NCBI GenBank assembly: GCA_964404255.1
Contig: CAYOJJ010000002.1
Location: 191,438-255,437, forward strand
Reading direction: 5' to 3'
Length of the DNA stretch: 64,000 nucleotides
Source: JAFDZW01 sp964404255
Lineage (GTDB): Bacteria; Bacteroidota; Ignavibacteria; Palsa-1295
In this document: positions 43,257 to 52,010 of the stretch, one piece after another
Layout of the letters: each line of letters starts with the position of its first letter
Position numbering within the stretch: the first letter of the stretch is position 1
Made by a program: the position numbers and the translations under genes
Notes under the pieces: model-generated
Database searches by the model: none
Told to the model about the DNA's origin: nothing
The model's input: only the letters and a program-made list of their open reading frames with translations

Positions 43257-44132
43257 ATGTATCCAGTACTCTTTAAGCTGGGACCGATCAGTATCTATAG
43301 TTTTGGGTTAATGATGGCCATTGCCTTCCTAACCGCCAACTATTTCTTTGCTGCCGAAGTAAAGCGGCGAAAAGAAAATGAGAAAATCGTGACCGCCATT
43401 ACCATGATCTGCCTTATCGGTGGTGTTGCAGGCTCAAAGCTCTTTTCCATTTTTGAAGATTGGGATACGTTTACCCGCCATCCCCTTAGTACGATCTTTT
43501 CTGCTTCCGGCCTTACCTTTTATGGCGGATTCATTGTAGCCGGTACTGGAATTCTGATCTATCTTAAAAAGAAAAATATTTCTTTTAAGAAATTTGCCGA
43601 TATAATCGCTCCGGTAGTATTTCTTGCGTATGGGATCGGGCGTATCGGCTGCCAGCTTGCCGGCGATGGAGATTATGGTATTCCGACCCGCGAACCCTGG
43701 GGTATGCATTATTCCATGGGAACGGCAAAACCAACCTATGTACTTGAACCGTACTTTGCCGTAAATCCTGCTGAACGCAAAGCTTGGGCCTATGACTCGT
43801 TGAAGGCAATTCCTGCCGGTACCGATGCGCTCGGCCAGCAGGTTAATAGATTTGACGAAGTCGTTACTTGCCATCCGACCCCATTATATGAATCGATCGT
43901 TGCTATTGCCTGCTTTATCTTTTTATGGAGCAGAAGAAAGAAAGATGAAACAAGCCCGGGAAAAATATTCTATATAACGCTTATTCTAATGGGTATAGAA
44001 CGGTTGCTTGTGGAATTTATCCGTATCAATCCGCTGTATGCCGGGCTTTCTATGGCTCAATGGATATCGATTGCAATGATTATTGCCGGGACTATTTTAC
44101 TGTTACGAGTTAAACCTGCCACCGTAAAATAA
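43257..44132 (+). CDS. lgt: Prolipoprotein diacylglyceryl transferase
   Basis: 291 residues from the ATG at 43257 (MYPVLFKLGPISIYSFGLMM); the longest frame starts 72 bases earlier in divergent promoter DNA. It transfers diacylglycerol to the lipobox cysteine of lipoproteins, of which this window encodes several. Seven membrane segments are expected. The signature reads AYGIGRIGCQLAGDGDYG, where Asp stands at the usual Glu, as in Bacteroidota Lgt. The C-terminus includes HPTPLYESIVAI and ERLLVEFIRINP, both family motifs. Confidence 0.93.
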   Translation: MYPVLFKLGPISIYSFGLMMAIAFLTANYFFAAEVKRRKENEKIVTAITMICLIGGVAGSKLFSIFEDWDTFTRHPLSTIFSASGLTFYGGFIVAGTGILIYLKKKNISFKKFADIIAPVVFLAYGIGRIGCQLAGDGDYGIPTREPWGMHYSMGTAKPTYVLEPYFAVNPAERKAWAYDSLKAIPAGTDALGQQVNRFDEVVTCHPTPLYESIVAIACFIFLWSRRKKDETSPGKIFYITLILMGIERLLVEFIRINPLYAGLSMAQWISIAMIIAGTILLLRVKPATVK

Positions 44133-44134
44133 AT

Positions 44135-44401
44135 ATGGCATTACCACAAGTTCAATTTATAACTAAGCATGGTGGCTGTTCGCTTTGCGACGATCTCTTC
44201 GTGGAGCTGGAGTCAGCCCGTGATTATGTCGATTTCGATCTGGAGATCGTAAAGATCGATGACGATCCTGAATTAAAAGCGAAGTATTGGGATAAGATCC
44301 CGGTCGTTATTATCAACGGCAAGGTAGCATTCAAGTATCGGGCGACCCGCGATCAGCTCATCAGCAAGATCGAAGGGCGTTCATTCTGGAAATTCTGGTA
44401 A
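44135..44401 (+). CDS. Glutaredoxin-like protein (DUF836 type)
   Basis: 88 residues with a thioredoxin-like fold: ITKHGGCSLCDDLFVELESA holds the CxxC redox pair near the N-terminus and DKIPVVIINGKVAFKYRATRDQL is the cis-Pro region. It starts two bases after lgt and is followed three bases later by a tiny membrane protein gene, so the three are one operon. Confidence 0.88.
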   Translation: MALPQVQFITKHGGCSLCDDLFVELESARDYVDFDLEIVKIDDDPELKAKYWDKIPVVIINGKVAFKYRATRDQLISKIEGRSFWKFW

Positions 44402-44404
44402 GCG

Positions 44405-44575
44405 ATGAAAAGTGTATTGAAATTTATTGAAGCTCTCGGCATTGCTATTACAGGCGTCGGACTGGTCGCCGGGGTTGCCCGTGACTCGATGAGCGATGAG
44501 TATCTCTATGCCAGTATCGGTATAGCGATCTTTTTTATCGCCCGCTATACCGAGACAAGAATGTTTCCGCAGTGA
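44405..44575 (+). CDS. 56-residue two-helix membrane protein
   Basis: Starts MKSVLKFIEALGIAITGVGL, then VAGVARDSMSDEYLYASIGIA and IFFIARYTETRMFPQ: two helices with a short acidic turn. It lies three bases after the glutaredoxin-like gene, its ATG fits the operon spacing, and it is short enough to be missed by ordinary length cut-offs. No function can be proposed beyond membrane insertion. Confidence 0.7.
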   Translation: MKSVLKFIEALGIAITGVGLVAGVARDSMSDEYLYASIGIAIFFIARYTETRMFPQ

Positions 44576-44578
44576 GAA

Positions 44579-46822
44579 TTAGTTGTGGCTCACGAGTAAC
44601 CACCCGCCTTTGCTTACGCTGTAGATCAGCGTCACTACATCGAATGAATAACCGGCCGGAGTCGTATAAGCATTGCCATTTCCGGTAAAAATGCGATTGG
44701 ACACGTTTGAATTATTGTCATTATTGGTAATGGTCATTGGCTGCCCGCTTGAATTATAAAGGACAACCATCTTACCGTTAGCCCCACCGGCTAAACCGGA
44801 AATCGTAAAAGCAGCATTTGGTCCGACGAGCTGAATGAATGAAAATTGGCCGATATTCACATTATTATTTGCGCCATTGGCAAGCGAGACCGAATGCTCT
44901 CGTACCGCAATATCGCCATTGATATCGGTACTTGTAAGAGGAGCCGAAGTATTGATACCTAAACGGGAGTTTGTCCCATCCCACACTGCCGTATTACTCC
45001 ACCCCCATTGCCCGCCGGTAGTAGTGGTAAGGAATGCTCCGCTATTTGATGCAGCGGCAGCAGGCAATGTATATGTGATATTTGCGGATTGTGAACCGGC
45101 CTTGATCGCCGTATAATTGGTATTCGCGCCGGGGAAGCTAACCCCACCATTTTGCGGCTCGTAAAATCGTAATTGATGGGCCGTATTATCGGTATTGCCA
45201 AGCCAGAGATCGACATTTCCAAAGAAAGCAATTTTTGATCCTGAAATCACCACACTATCACTCGGAGCTGTTGCACCATGGAAACCGAAATTATTATCTC
45301 CGACCATTCGTAAATACGCTCCCCCTGCAATTGTAGATGCATCGCCAACGATAGCATTGCTATAGCCACCGCTGATGGTACTTACACCGCCATCAACAAG
45401 GTTGAAGTAGCCGCCGGAGATGGTTGATCCATCGCCGCTTACCGTGTTGCCGCTTCCGCCTGAAACCACAGTATAATAATCGCTGACGGTATTTGCCGCC
45501 CCTCCAGCAATAGTGGAGCCGGTACCCTGAGCAATATTATTGGCTCCGCCACTTACCGTTGCTACATACGCAGTAGCGGTATCGCTTACCCCACCTCCAA
45601 CGGTTGAGGCATTTCCTGTGGCGGCATTATTTTCTCCACCGGCAACGGTTGAATAGGTATTTGAAGCAACATTATGCCCTCCCCCGGCAATAGTGGCAAA
45701 AAGATCGGTCGCATTATTATTTCCTCCACCGCCAACAGTGGTATAGGAAGCACTGGCAATATTGGTTACACCACCCCCAATTGTTGCATTTTGTCCTGAA
45801 GCTGTATTATATTCGCCACCGCCGATCGCCGAAGCATTTCCACTGGCGACCTGGGAAACCGCCGAACGTGTTATCTGCAGATCGATCGCTTTTGTGCCCC
45901 GGGCATTACCCCCTGCATCGCGCTGAAGCGAGTTATTAGTGTTAAGCCGCAGGACGACCGTATTATTAGCCCGAAGATCGAGCCCCTGATTATCGGTCGT
46001 ACCGATAAAATCCACTCCATTGATTGTATTTTGATTACCGCCGGTAAGCCAGGCATTTCCGCTTCCGGAACCGGTATCGTCATCGGCTGCTGCCCAGGTT
46101 GTACCATCCCATTTTAAGACCTGCCCGGTTGTTGCACCGCTTTGATTTAATTTAGCTGCGGTCACAGCACCATTAGCGATCTTCTTAGTAGAAATGGCGC
46201 TATCGCGAATATCAAGAGAGCTTACCGGGCCGCTTGGGAAGGTAATATCAAGTGTCTTTTGCGGCGATTGCAATCCGGAAATACCACCACCACTACCAGA
46301 GCCGCCATGAGCGCTAAGCGTAATAACTTTGCCATTTTGTGTCACGAGCATGGTGCTATCGCCGACGATCCGTATCGGCCCATCGAGTTCATTGATCGTA
46401 GTAACGACACCGGTTGCATTTGGAGAAAGCGAATTTGCCTGTGCTGCTTTTTGAGCCATTAAAGCATACGGTACGGAGGTCAATGGAGTACGCGGTGTAA
46501 GTTCAGAACCACCGTCGATTGAAACCGCCAAAAAATACTGCGAGCTAAAATCGATAGAAGAAGGAATTCCATTAGCAGCTCCGATCACAATGGAAAATAT
46601 TCCTTTCGACGTAACGGTCGGTATGGTTTCATTGAAGAGGCTGTTGCCCCCGGTTGCTGCATCATAGATCGTTACCGAAAGAATATGCTGTCCATCGGAA
46701 ATAGCTGAATTCCCATTAGCAATATATCCCTGGTAAGAAATAGAACGCGGGATTTGAGCCAAAGCAATAGAAGCAAAAGCCATGGCAAGGGCAATAAAAC
46801 AAAGCGAGCGAAAGCGGTTCAT
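44579..46822 (-). CDS. Exported repeat protein with YadA-like beta-roll head
   Basis: 747 residues from the ATG at 46822, which gives a standard signal peptide (MNRFRSLCFIALAMAFASIALAQ); the longest frame adds 29 residues containing an extra hydrophobic stretch. The N-terminal domain (PRSISYQGYIANGNS..., SVPYALMAQKA) matches the beginning of many Bacteroidota tail-fibre/adhesin-like proteins. Twelve 15-residue repeats form the middle. The C-terminal part (SRLGINTSAP, ISGLAGGANGKMVVLYNSSGQPMTI) resembles phage-tail-type trimeric ends. No YadA membrane anchor or sorting domain is visible, so the route to the surface is unclear. Confidence 0.85.
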   Translation of the reverse strand: MNRFRSLCFIALAMAFASIALAQIPRSISYQGYIANGNSAISDGQHILSVTIYDAATGGNSLFNETIPTVTSKGIFSIVIGAANGIPSSIDFSSQYFLAVSIDGGSELTPRTPLTSVPYALMAQKAAQANSLSPNATGVVTTINELDGPIRIVGDSTMLVTQNGKVITLSAHGGSGSGGGISGLQSPQKTLDITFPSGPVSSLDIRDSAISTKKIANGAVTAAKLNQSGATTGQVLKWDGTTWAAADDDTGSGSGNAWLTGGNQNTINGVDFIGTTDNQGLDLRANNTVVLRLNTNNSLQRDAGGNARGTKAIDLQITRSAVSQVASGNASAIGGGEYNTASGQNATIGGGVTNIASASYTTVGGGGNNNATDLFATIAGGGHNVASNTYSTVAGGENNAATGNASTVGGGVSDTATAYVATVSGGANNIAQGTGSTIAGGAANTVSDYYTVVSGGSGNTVSGDGSTISGGYFNLVDGGVSTISGGYSNAIVGDASTIAGGAYLRMVGDNNFGFHGATAPSDSVVISGSKIAFFGNVDLWLGNTDNTAHQLRFYEPQNGGVSFPGANTNYTAIKAGSQSANITYTLPAAAASNSGAFLTTTTGGQWGWSNTAVWDGTNSRLGINTSAPLTSTDINGDIAVREHSVSLANGANNNVNIGQFSFIQLVGPNAAFTISGLAGGANGKMVVLYNSSGQPMTITNNDNNSNVSNRIFTGNGNAYTTPAGYSFDVVTLIYSVSKGGWLLVSHN
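45314..45853 (-). repeat. Twelve tandem 45-base repeats coding for 15-residue units
   Basis: Units of the form N-x-A-x4-S/A-T-I/V-x-G-G-x-x (for example NTASGQNATIGGGVT and NVASNTYSTVAGGEN) run without spacers through the middle of the exported protein. The amino acid pattern is that of Hep_Hag/YadA head beta-rolls. Nucleotide copies have diverged, so recent expansion is unlikely. Confidence 0.9.
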
Positions 46823-46894
46823 AGGTACATCTGAGTGATTCAACAGCATGATGGTAACCGTTAAACCAATAAAAAAAAGTCCGGTAAGAAAAAT

Positions 46895-46921
46895 AAAAAG
46901 GCGCTTCATAAGCGCCTTTTT
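46895..46921. terminator. Strong bidirectional terminator
   Basis: A perfect 12-base stem AAAAAGGCGCTT / AAGCGCCTTTTT with a three-base loop, 19 bases past the stop of the DUF1501 gene. It separates that operon from the repeat protein. Confidence 0.92.
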
Positions 46922-46939
46922 CCGTAATATTATAGCTCA

Positions 46940-48559
46940 TTATTTCACTACGATCATACTCTTGGCGATCGAGCCTTTTGGAGTTTGCAATCGATATATA
47001 TACGTGCCAGAGGGCAGGGAAGCGGTATTAAACGAAATACGGTGGATACCGCCATCCTGCGTTGCTTCGACAATGCGTTCGAGCTCTTCACCTTTGAGAC
47101 TGAAGATCCCAAGTTGTACCGGCATTTCGGTGGGCAGTGAGTACTCGATAGTAGTCGTTCCATAGACCGGATTGGGATAATTTTCCATAAGCATAAGTCC
47201 TGGAGCAAAGGCATCGGAAGTTACGCCGGATGATTGGGCTTTGAAAATGCCGAGTTTCATCCAATCGGTATTGGTAGAGAATGTTTGCCCGTTGGAAGCC
47301 GTGAGCACCGATTGAATCAGCGTGTCCTTATCGGCATCGGCACCATCGAGCAGCCATTCGTACATTACGGTTGCATAGATATTTCTAAAATCGTGATTAG
47401 TATCGTAGGCCAGATTTCCGCTGACAAGATCGGCCTGTGCTAATTTCGGATCGCTGCCGCGAACACCGGGGATAACCTGCGTGCCAATAATGAAATGTGG
47501 AGCGGCGGTGCCATGATCGGTACCACTGCCATTTTCGACAGGGCGGCGTCCGAATTCGGAATAGGTCATGATCGCTACCTGGTCGGCCACTCCAAAAGCT
47601 TCGAGGTCGTCCTGGAATGCCTTTAAGCAATCGGATAGCTCATTGAGAAGTGTTGGCTGATCGTTAGCCTGATTGCTATGGGTGTCGTAACTACCCTGCG
47701 TCACCAAATAGATCTTCGTTGTAAATCCGCTGGCAATAAGCTGGGCAACACCGGATAATTGCGGCGCTAATTTGCCCGTGCTCGGGTAGGTAACTTTATT
47801 GGTCGTTACTTTTCTGTCGAGAATGGACTGGGTATAGACTTCGGTTTCACGTTCGATGGTCCTTACATAATCCAATTCCTGATAAGGAATTGTTGCCGGG
47901 CTTGGGATCGCATCGTAAGCATGAACGGAAGTACTGCCGCTATCGGGAAGCTGGGAGATTACGATACCCATACCTCCGTTTTCGGCAAAGAAGAGATTTG
48001 ATAGCGAAGCACCGAATTGCAATGCGAGCGGCGAACTATCGGCAGCAATTGTAGCCGGAGGATAATCCGGATTCAGAATCTCGATCATTCGCCCTACCCA
48101 TCCGGTATTCGAAAAACGGCTGGAATCGGTGGCTGTATTCCAAATATCAGTGCCGCGAAAATGGGAAAGATCAGGGTTTGGATATCCAACGTTCTGCATC
48201 AAGGCCATCTTACCACTGCTATAGAGCGAATGCATACCGCTCATCTCTTTGGTAAATGCCAGCGTGTCATGGTCCGGCAGGACAAGCAACCCATCGGCTG
48301 TTTTATCGAGTCCGAGCGTCGGGCGATATTGCTTATAGAGCGCATCGGTATAAGGGACGACGCAGTTAAGCCCATCATTACCACCGGCAAGCTGGACGAT
48401 CACTAATATCTTATTATTCGAAGTCGCACTGGAAGCAAGTAATTGGTGCAGCGGCGAGCGGCCCAGTACTTTAAGTGGAAAGCCGCCGAGCATTATTGGC
48501 AGTGCAGTAGTTGCTACTCCTGCCTTTGCGCCGAATTTGAGAAAGTCTCTGCGTTTCAT
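46940..48559 (-). CDS. DUF1501 protein with Tat signal and type IX sorting domain
   Basis: 539 residues. Tat signal MKRRDFLKFGAKAGVATTALP. The DUF1501 (sulfatase/phosphatase-like) domain includes VIVQLAGGNDGLNCVVPY, MTYSEFGRRPVENGSGTDHGTAAPHFIIG, a conserved histidine-containing block likely to bind metal, and HFRGTDIWNTA. The last 80 residues, from NYPNPVYGTTTIEYSL to the end, are a type IX secretion sorting domain. Having both signals implies folded export to the periplasm followed by secretion to the surface. Partner of the DUF1800 gene upstream, 17 bases away. Enzyme activity unknown. Confidence 0.9.
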   Translation of the reverse strand: MKRRDFLKFGAKAGVATTALPIMLGGFPLKVLGRSPLHQLLASSATSNNKILVIVQLAGGNDGLNCVVPYTDALYKQYRPTLGLDKTADGLLVLPDHDTLAFTKEMSGMHSLYSSGKMALMQNVGYPNPDLSHFRGTDIWNTATDSSRFSNTGWVGRMIEILNPDYPPATIAADSSPLALQFGASLSNLFFAENGGMGIVISQLPDSGSTSVHAYDAIPSPATIPYQELDYVRTIERETEVYTQSILDRKVTTNKVTYPSTGKLAPQLSGVAQLIASGFTTKIYLVTQGSYDTHSNQANDQPTLLNELSDCLKAFQDDLEAFGVADQVAIMTYSEFGRRPVENGSGTDHGTAAPHFIIGTQVIPGVRGSDPKLAQADLVSGNLAYDTNHDFRNIYATVMYEWLLDGADADKDTLIQSVLTASNGQTFSTNTDWMKLGIFKAQSSGVTSDAFAPGLMLMENYPNPVYGTTTIEYSLPTEMPVQLGIFSLKGEELERIVEATQDGGIHRISFNTASLPSGTYIYRLQTPKGSIAKSMIVVK

Positions 48560-48576
48560 GATCTGTTCCTTTCAGC

Positions 48577-50310
48577 TTACAGTAATTGGAATTCAGGATA
48601 GGTGGCTATGACCTGTGCACAGGAGGCTACTTTGCCGGCATCGAGATAAAAATCATTATCAGGCAAGCCCGCAGAGATCACCGATTTAAGCGTAGCGCTT
48701 TCTATTGGTCCGAGATTGAACGATAATACTGCATCTGCCAAAGCATTGGAAATCTCATCGCTCGTCATTGTACTTGCATTCGGTATTTCGCTGGCCCAGG
48801 CCATAGGGTCGAAGGTGACTTTCACTCCTTTGGCGCGCGATGCTGTTCCGTTGTAATAGTTAGGGTAGGTGACTAATAAATAAGCCAGGCCTTTTCTTGT
48901 TGGATAGGATCCGGTATTTACCCAGGCATGGCCGCCGGCCCAACCTTTGACATTCGGAGGATTTAACAGATCCTGACCAAAGGCCGATGCCATTGTTGTC
49001 AGAAGAAAGGAGTGCGTAAGATTTCTATCCTGATAGACGATATATCCCATTCCATCGGTCTTGCCGGTATCGATCGGTGCACCCGGATCATAGGGGGGAA
49101 GCACAAGGCCGAACTCCCGAACGAGCGAGAGTACAAACTCCGCCGGATTCTTTAACTGGGCGCCGATGACATTCTCATCATAGAAATGGGCGCTCTTGAG
49201 CAGGGCATCGAGCACCGGTTTGATTTCCCAGTTACTTTGAATGAGCTTCGTTGCCATCGCATCGACCACTGTCGCATTTGGCACCCAATACACGAATGCC
49301 ATATAGATCTTCTGGCAGATAAAGTACGCTATGTTGTATCCGCCGTTCTTTGCAAAGATCATGTTGATGATATCCTGCATTGCCCAATTACCGGTCTGAC
49401 CGAAGAAGGTTTTATCTTCATTGTCATGTAAGTTAGGATTGAATTGTCCGATGAGCGGCGGGGTGGTCGTCGGTTGCCAGCCGGTTAATGCTTTAGCGGC
49501 TTGCTGGATATCGGTCTCGGTATAGTTACGTTCGTCCGGATTTTTCGGATCGTAGATGCCGAGCGTAAAAAGCTCCATGAGTTCACGGGCAAAGTTTTCA
49601 TTGACGTTATTAATGACTTTGCCATTCTTGGTTTGATAGGTATTCTGGTTGCCGTTGAGGAAGACGAGCATTGCCGGATCGGTCGCCATCTGAAAAACAA
49701 AATCTTTCAGGTTTCCGAGGGCATTCTTGCGCAGCATCTGGTTATAGCCATACATATACCCCGGCGCCTTTACCGCATCATACCCTGTTACAAAATGATT
49801 GCTCCAAAGCAAGGTCATTTTTTCGCGGATCGAGAGATTTTCTGTCCGCATCTGCTCCAGCCACCAACCCTGCAGGCTCATTTCACAGAAGCGGTTAAAG
49901 CGCTGCTTATTATTGAGGTCCTTCATTTTTTCCGTGGGATCGGTTATAGAGCGATCCGGCAGGTATAATTGTGTTGCCCAATCTCCCGGAGCTGCAGGAA
50001 GAGCAGGATCGGAAAGTAACTGAGCGACGACGGCATCCATCGAGCCTAAGGTCCGTGCCGCGCTAAGTTGTGAATAAGGGACGCCGAACATTGCCCGGCG
50101 AAGCAGATGCTGTAATTGCACATCGCTCCAGGCGCCACTATAAGGGCTAAGATCGTTGGACTGCGTAGGCAGCGGCTGTGGGTTCGCATCCGATATGCCA
50201 TAGCCGGGGATCTCTCGGTTATCCGATGCGGCTATAGCTTTCAATGGATCAATAAGCGCCGTTGCGGTGGCAGCAGTTGCAGAGCCGATAAGAAATTTCC
50301 TTCTATTCAT
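48577..50310 (-). CDS. DUF1800 protein with Tat signal
   Basis: 577 residues from the ATG at 50310, chosen because it begins MNRRKFLIGSATAATATALI, a Tat signal; the longest frame adds 40 residues before it. DUF1800 features include HLLRRAMFGVPYSQL, EKMTLLWSNHFVTG, NENFARELMELFTLGI, TETDIQQAAKALTGW and the C-terminal NPPNVKGWAGGHAWVNTGS. DUF1800/DUF1501 pairs are widespread in Bacteroidota and Planctomycetes and are thought to act together, but no reaction is established. Confidence 0.9.
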   Translation of the reverse strand: MNRRKFLIGSATAATATALIDPLKAIAASDNREIPGYGISDANPQPLPTQSNDLSPYSGAWSDVQLQHLLRRAMFGVPYSQLSAARTLGSMDAVVAQLLSDPALPAAPGDWATQLYLPDRSITDPTEKMKDLNNKQRFNRFCEMSLQGWWLEQMRTENLSIREKMTLLWSNHFVTGYDAVKAPGYMYGYNQMLRKNALGNLKDFVFQMATDPAMLVFLNGNQNTYQTKNGKVINNVNENFARELMELFTLGIYDPKNPDERNYTETDIQQAAKALTGWQPTTTPPLIGQFNPNLHDNEDKTFFGQTGNWAMQDIINMIFAKNGGYNIAYFICQKIYMAFVYWVPNATVVDAMATKLIQSNWEIKPVLDALLKSAHFYDENVIGAQLKNPAEFVLSLVREFGLVLPPYDPGAPIDTGKTDGMGYIVYQDRNLTHSFLLTTMASAFGQDLLNPPNVKGWAGGHAWVNTGSYPTRKGLAYLLVTYPNYYNGTASRAKGVKVTFDPMAWASEIPNASTMTSDEISNALADAVLSFNLGPIESATLKSVISAGLPDNDFYLDAGKVASCAQVIATYPEFQLL

Positions 50311-50365
50311 AGTAACACCTCGAGCGTTGGTGAATGAATTCGAACGAGTAGGTTGTTCAAAGTAG

Positions 50366-51307
50366 ATGTCGGTGGCAGTAGGAAGGTTTAAAGGAAAACA
50401 GTTGAAAACGGACAAAAAAACGCTGATCATTGGCCTTGATGGTGGTGGCAGCCGCAGTCGCCTGCTTATCGAACCCGCTTCGCAGGAGCGGTTCTACCGT
50501 GAATATCCCTTAAGTATAAAATATACCGATTTCGGCGTCGCGGCTGCTGTCGAACGGCTTGCGGGGTTTATTACCGAGGGCGTTCAGGACGAGTGGGATG
50601 AGCTTTCGATCGTACTATGTCTTTCCGGTGCAGGTAATGAATTGCGTAATCAGGAATTTAAGACTCTGCTTGCCGAGGCATTTCCAGGACGAATCATTCG
50701 GTGCCACCTTGAAAGCGATTCCAGCTTTACTCTTGCTGCTGCGTACCCCAATGCAGAGAGCGGTCTATTGTTAATCGCCGGAACGGGAAGTGTAGCCATC
50801 GGTCGTAATAAGGAGGGAGCGATCTATAAGGCCGGAGGATGGGGAAGGATGCTTGGCGATGAGGGAAGCGGCTACTGGCTTGGTCTGCAGGCATTACAAT
50901 ATTATACAAAAGCAATGGATAAGGGCGAGACCGAGGGAGCATTGGTTCGCGCGATCGAAGCAACCCTTGAAGAAGCACAGGCCATAGATCGGGGCCAACT
51001 GCGGGCAATATTATACAGCGGAGCGCTTAACCCATCGGTGTTTGCGCCATTGCTCTTTACCACTATTTCCGATCCGGCATCACACTATATCTTACGGCAA
51101 GGAGCAAATAGGCTTGCCGAATTGATCACCATTCTTGAAAGTAAAGCTTCCTTCGATTCGGTTCTTACGCTGCACGGTTCTGTTGTTGAACAGAAAAGCT
51201 ATCGTGATCTTATAGAGGAAGCAACTGGCGGCTGGTATGAAATCGATACGTTAGATAGCAAACAGATCCTTGAGTATGCCTGTGAGCGGGCAGCAATGCT
51301 ACAGTAA
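50366..51307 (+). CDS. BadF/BadG-type ATPase (N-acetylglucosamine kinase-like)
   Basis: 313 residues of the ASKHA fold. The phosphate-1 loop is IIGLDGGGSRSRLLIEP, the connect/phosphate-2 region LLIAGTGSVAIGRNKEGAIYKAGGWGRMLGDEGSGYWLG, which is highly typical of eukaryote-like NAGK and bacterial GlcNAc kinases, and the C-terminus has LHGSVVEQKSYRDLI. Likely phosphorylates an amino sugar, perhaps in peptidoglycan recycling; no sugar-pathway neighbours support this. A TTG at 50402 preceded by AAAGGAAAA is an alternative start. Confidence 0.85.
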   Translation: MSVAVGRFKGKQLKTDKKTLIIGLDGGGSRSRLLIEPASQERFYREYPLSIKYTDFGVAAAVERLAGFITEGVQDEWDELSIVLCLSGAGNELRNQEFKTLLAEAFPGRIIRCHLESDSSFTLAAAYPNAESGLLLIAGTGSVAIGRNKEGAIYKAGGWGRMLGDEGSGYWLGLQALQYYTKAMDKGETEGALVRAIEATLEEAQAIDRGQLRAILYSGALNPSVFAPLLFTTISDPASHYILRQGANRLAELITILESKASFDSVLTLHGSVVEQKSYRDLIEEATGGWYEIDTLDSKQILEYACERAAMLQ

Positions 51308-51308
51308 T

Positions 51309-51881
51309 TTATCGCCTGGACCAGGCGGCATACAGATCGAGAAGCGAATGTTCCGGAGCCTGACCGGAGGAAAGACCTACCTTAATATAGAAATCCCGTG
51401 ATGATTGATCCCAGAAAACGATCGGCATTTTTTCTCCACCATACGTGCCGTTGGAGGCTTCGAACTGTCCGCTGGAAAACACTCCATCGGCAAGGGTATA
51501 ATACATATAGCACCCGGATCCTTTGTAACGATAAAATCCTAATTGGGAAATATCGTCGAAATCGAACGTGATTTCTCCTACTAGTTCTTTCCCATCGACA
51601 AAGAGCCGTTTTTTTACATTTTTAATGCCGGGGAGGGTTTGTTCGATCTTTTTGCCCTGATAGTAATCGCTGATGAGCGAATTAAAATCCTCTTTAATTT
51701 CTTTCGTCGTATCGGTAGCACTTTCGCTATGAATACCGCTAAAGAGCAACATTCCGGAACCACTTACCCCATTGGAAGCCAGGGATAAACGCAATTCTTT
51801 ATGTCCCGCCGTGAGACATCCTTGCGTGAAGGCCAGCAAAAAGAGAAAGCACAGCCAAAGCTGTAATCGGGGTTTGATCAT
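51309..51881 (-). CDS. Putative lipoprotein, unknown function
   Basis: 190 residues from the ATG at 51881 (MIKPRLQLWLCFLFLLAF, then TQGC at the lipobox); the longest frame adds ten residues. The mature part has LVGEITFDFDDISQLGFYRYKGSGCYMYY and ends in ARG-rich SLLDLYAAWSRR. No family recognised. Convergent with the kinase gene and divergent from the FemAB-like gene. Confidence 0.72.
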   Translation of the reverse strand: MIKPRLQLWLCFLFLLAFTQGCLTAGHKELRLSLASNGVSGSGMLLFSGIHSESATDTTKEIKEDFNSLISDYYQGKKIEQTLPGIKNVKKRLFVDGKELVGEITFDFDDISQLGFYRYKGSGCYMYYTLADGVFSSGQFEASNGTYGGEKMPIVFWDQSSRDFYIKVGLSSGQAPEHSLLDLYAAWSRR

Positions 51882-52010
51882 GGAAGGCAGATAACACCTA
51901 AAGCGGGGCATTCAGATTCACCTAATAAACAGGAAATTTTCGGTCATACGATCAGTGTTTTTAACCGACTGTTTAATAAGCAAACCGATCTGTCTAATTC
52001 CCAGCCAATA

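Noticed and set aside
45314..45853. Regular 45-base repeats as a possible CRISPR array
   Set aside because: Repeats are contiguous, in frame, diverged at nucleotide level and encode a known beta-roll motif; there are no spacers or cas genes.
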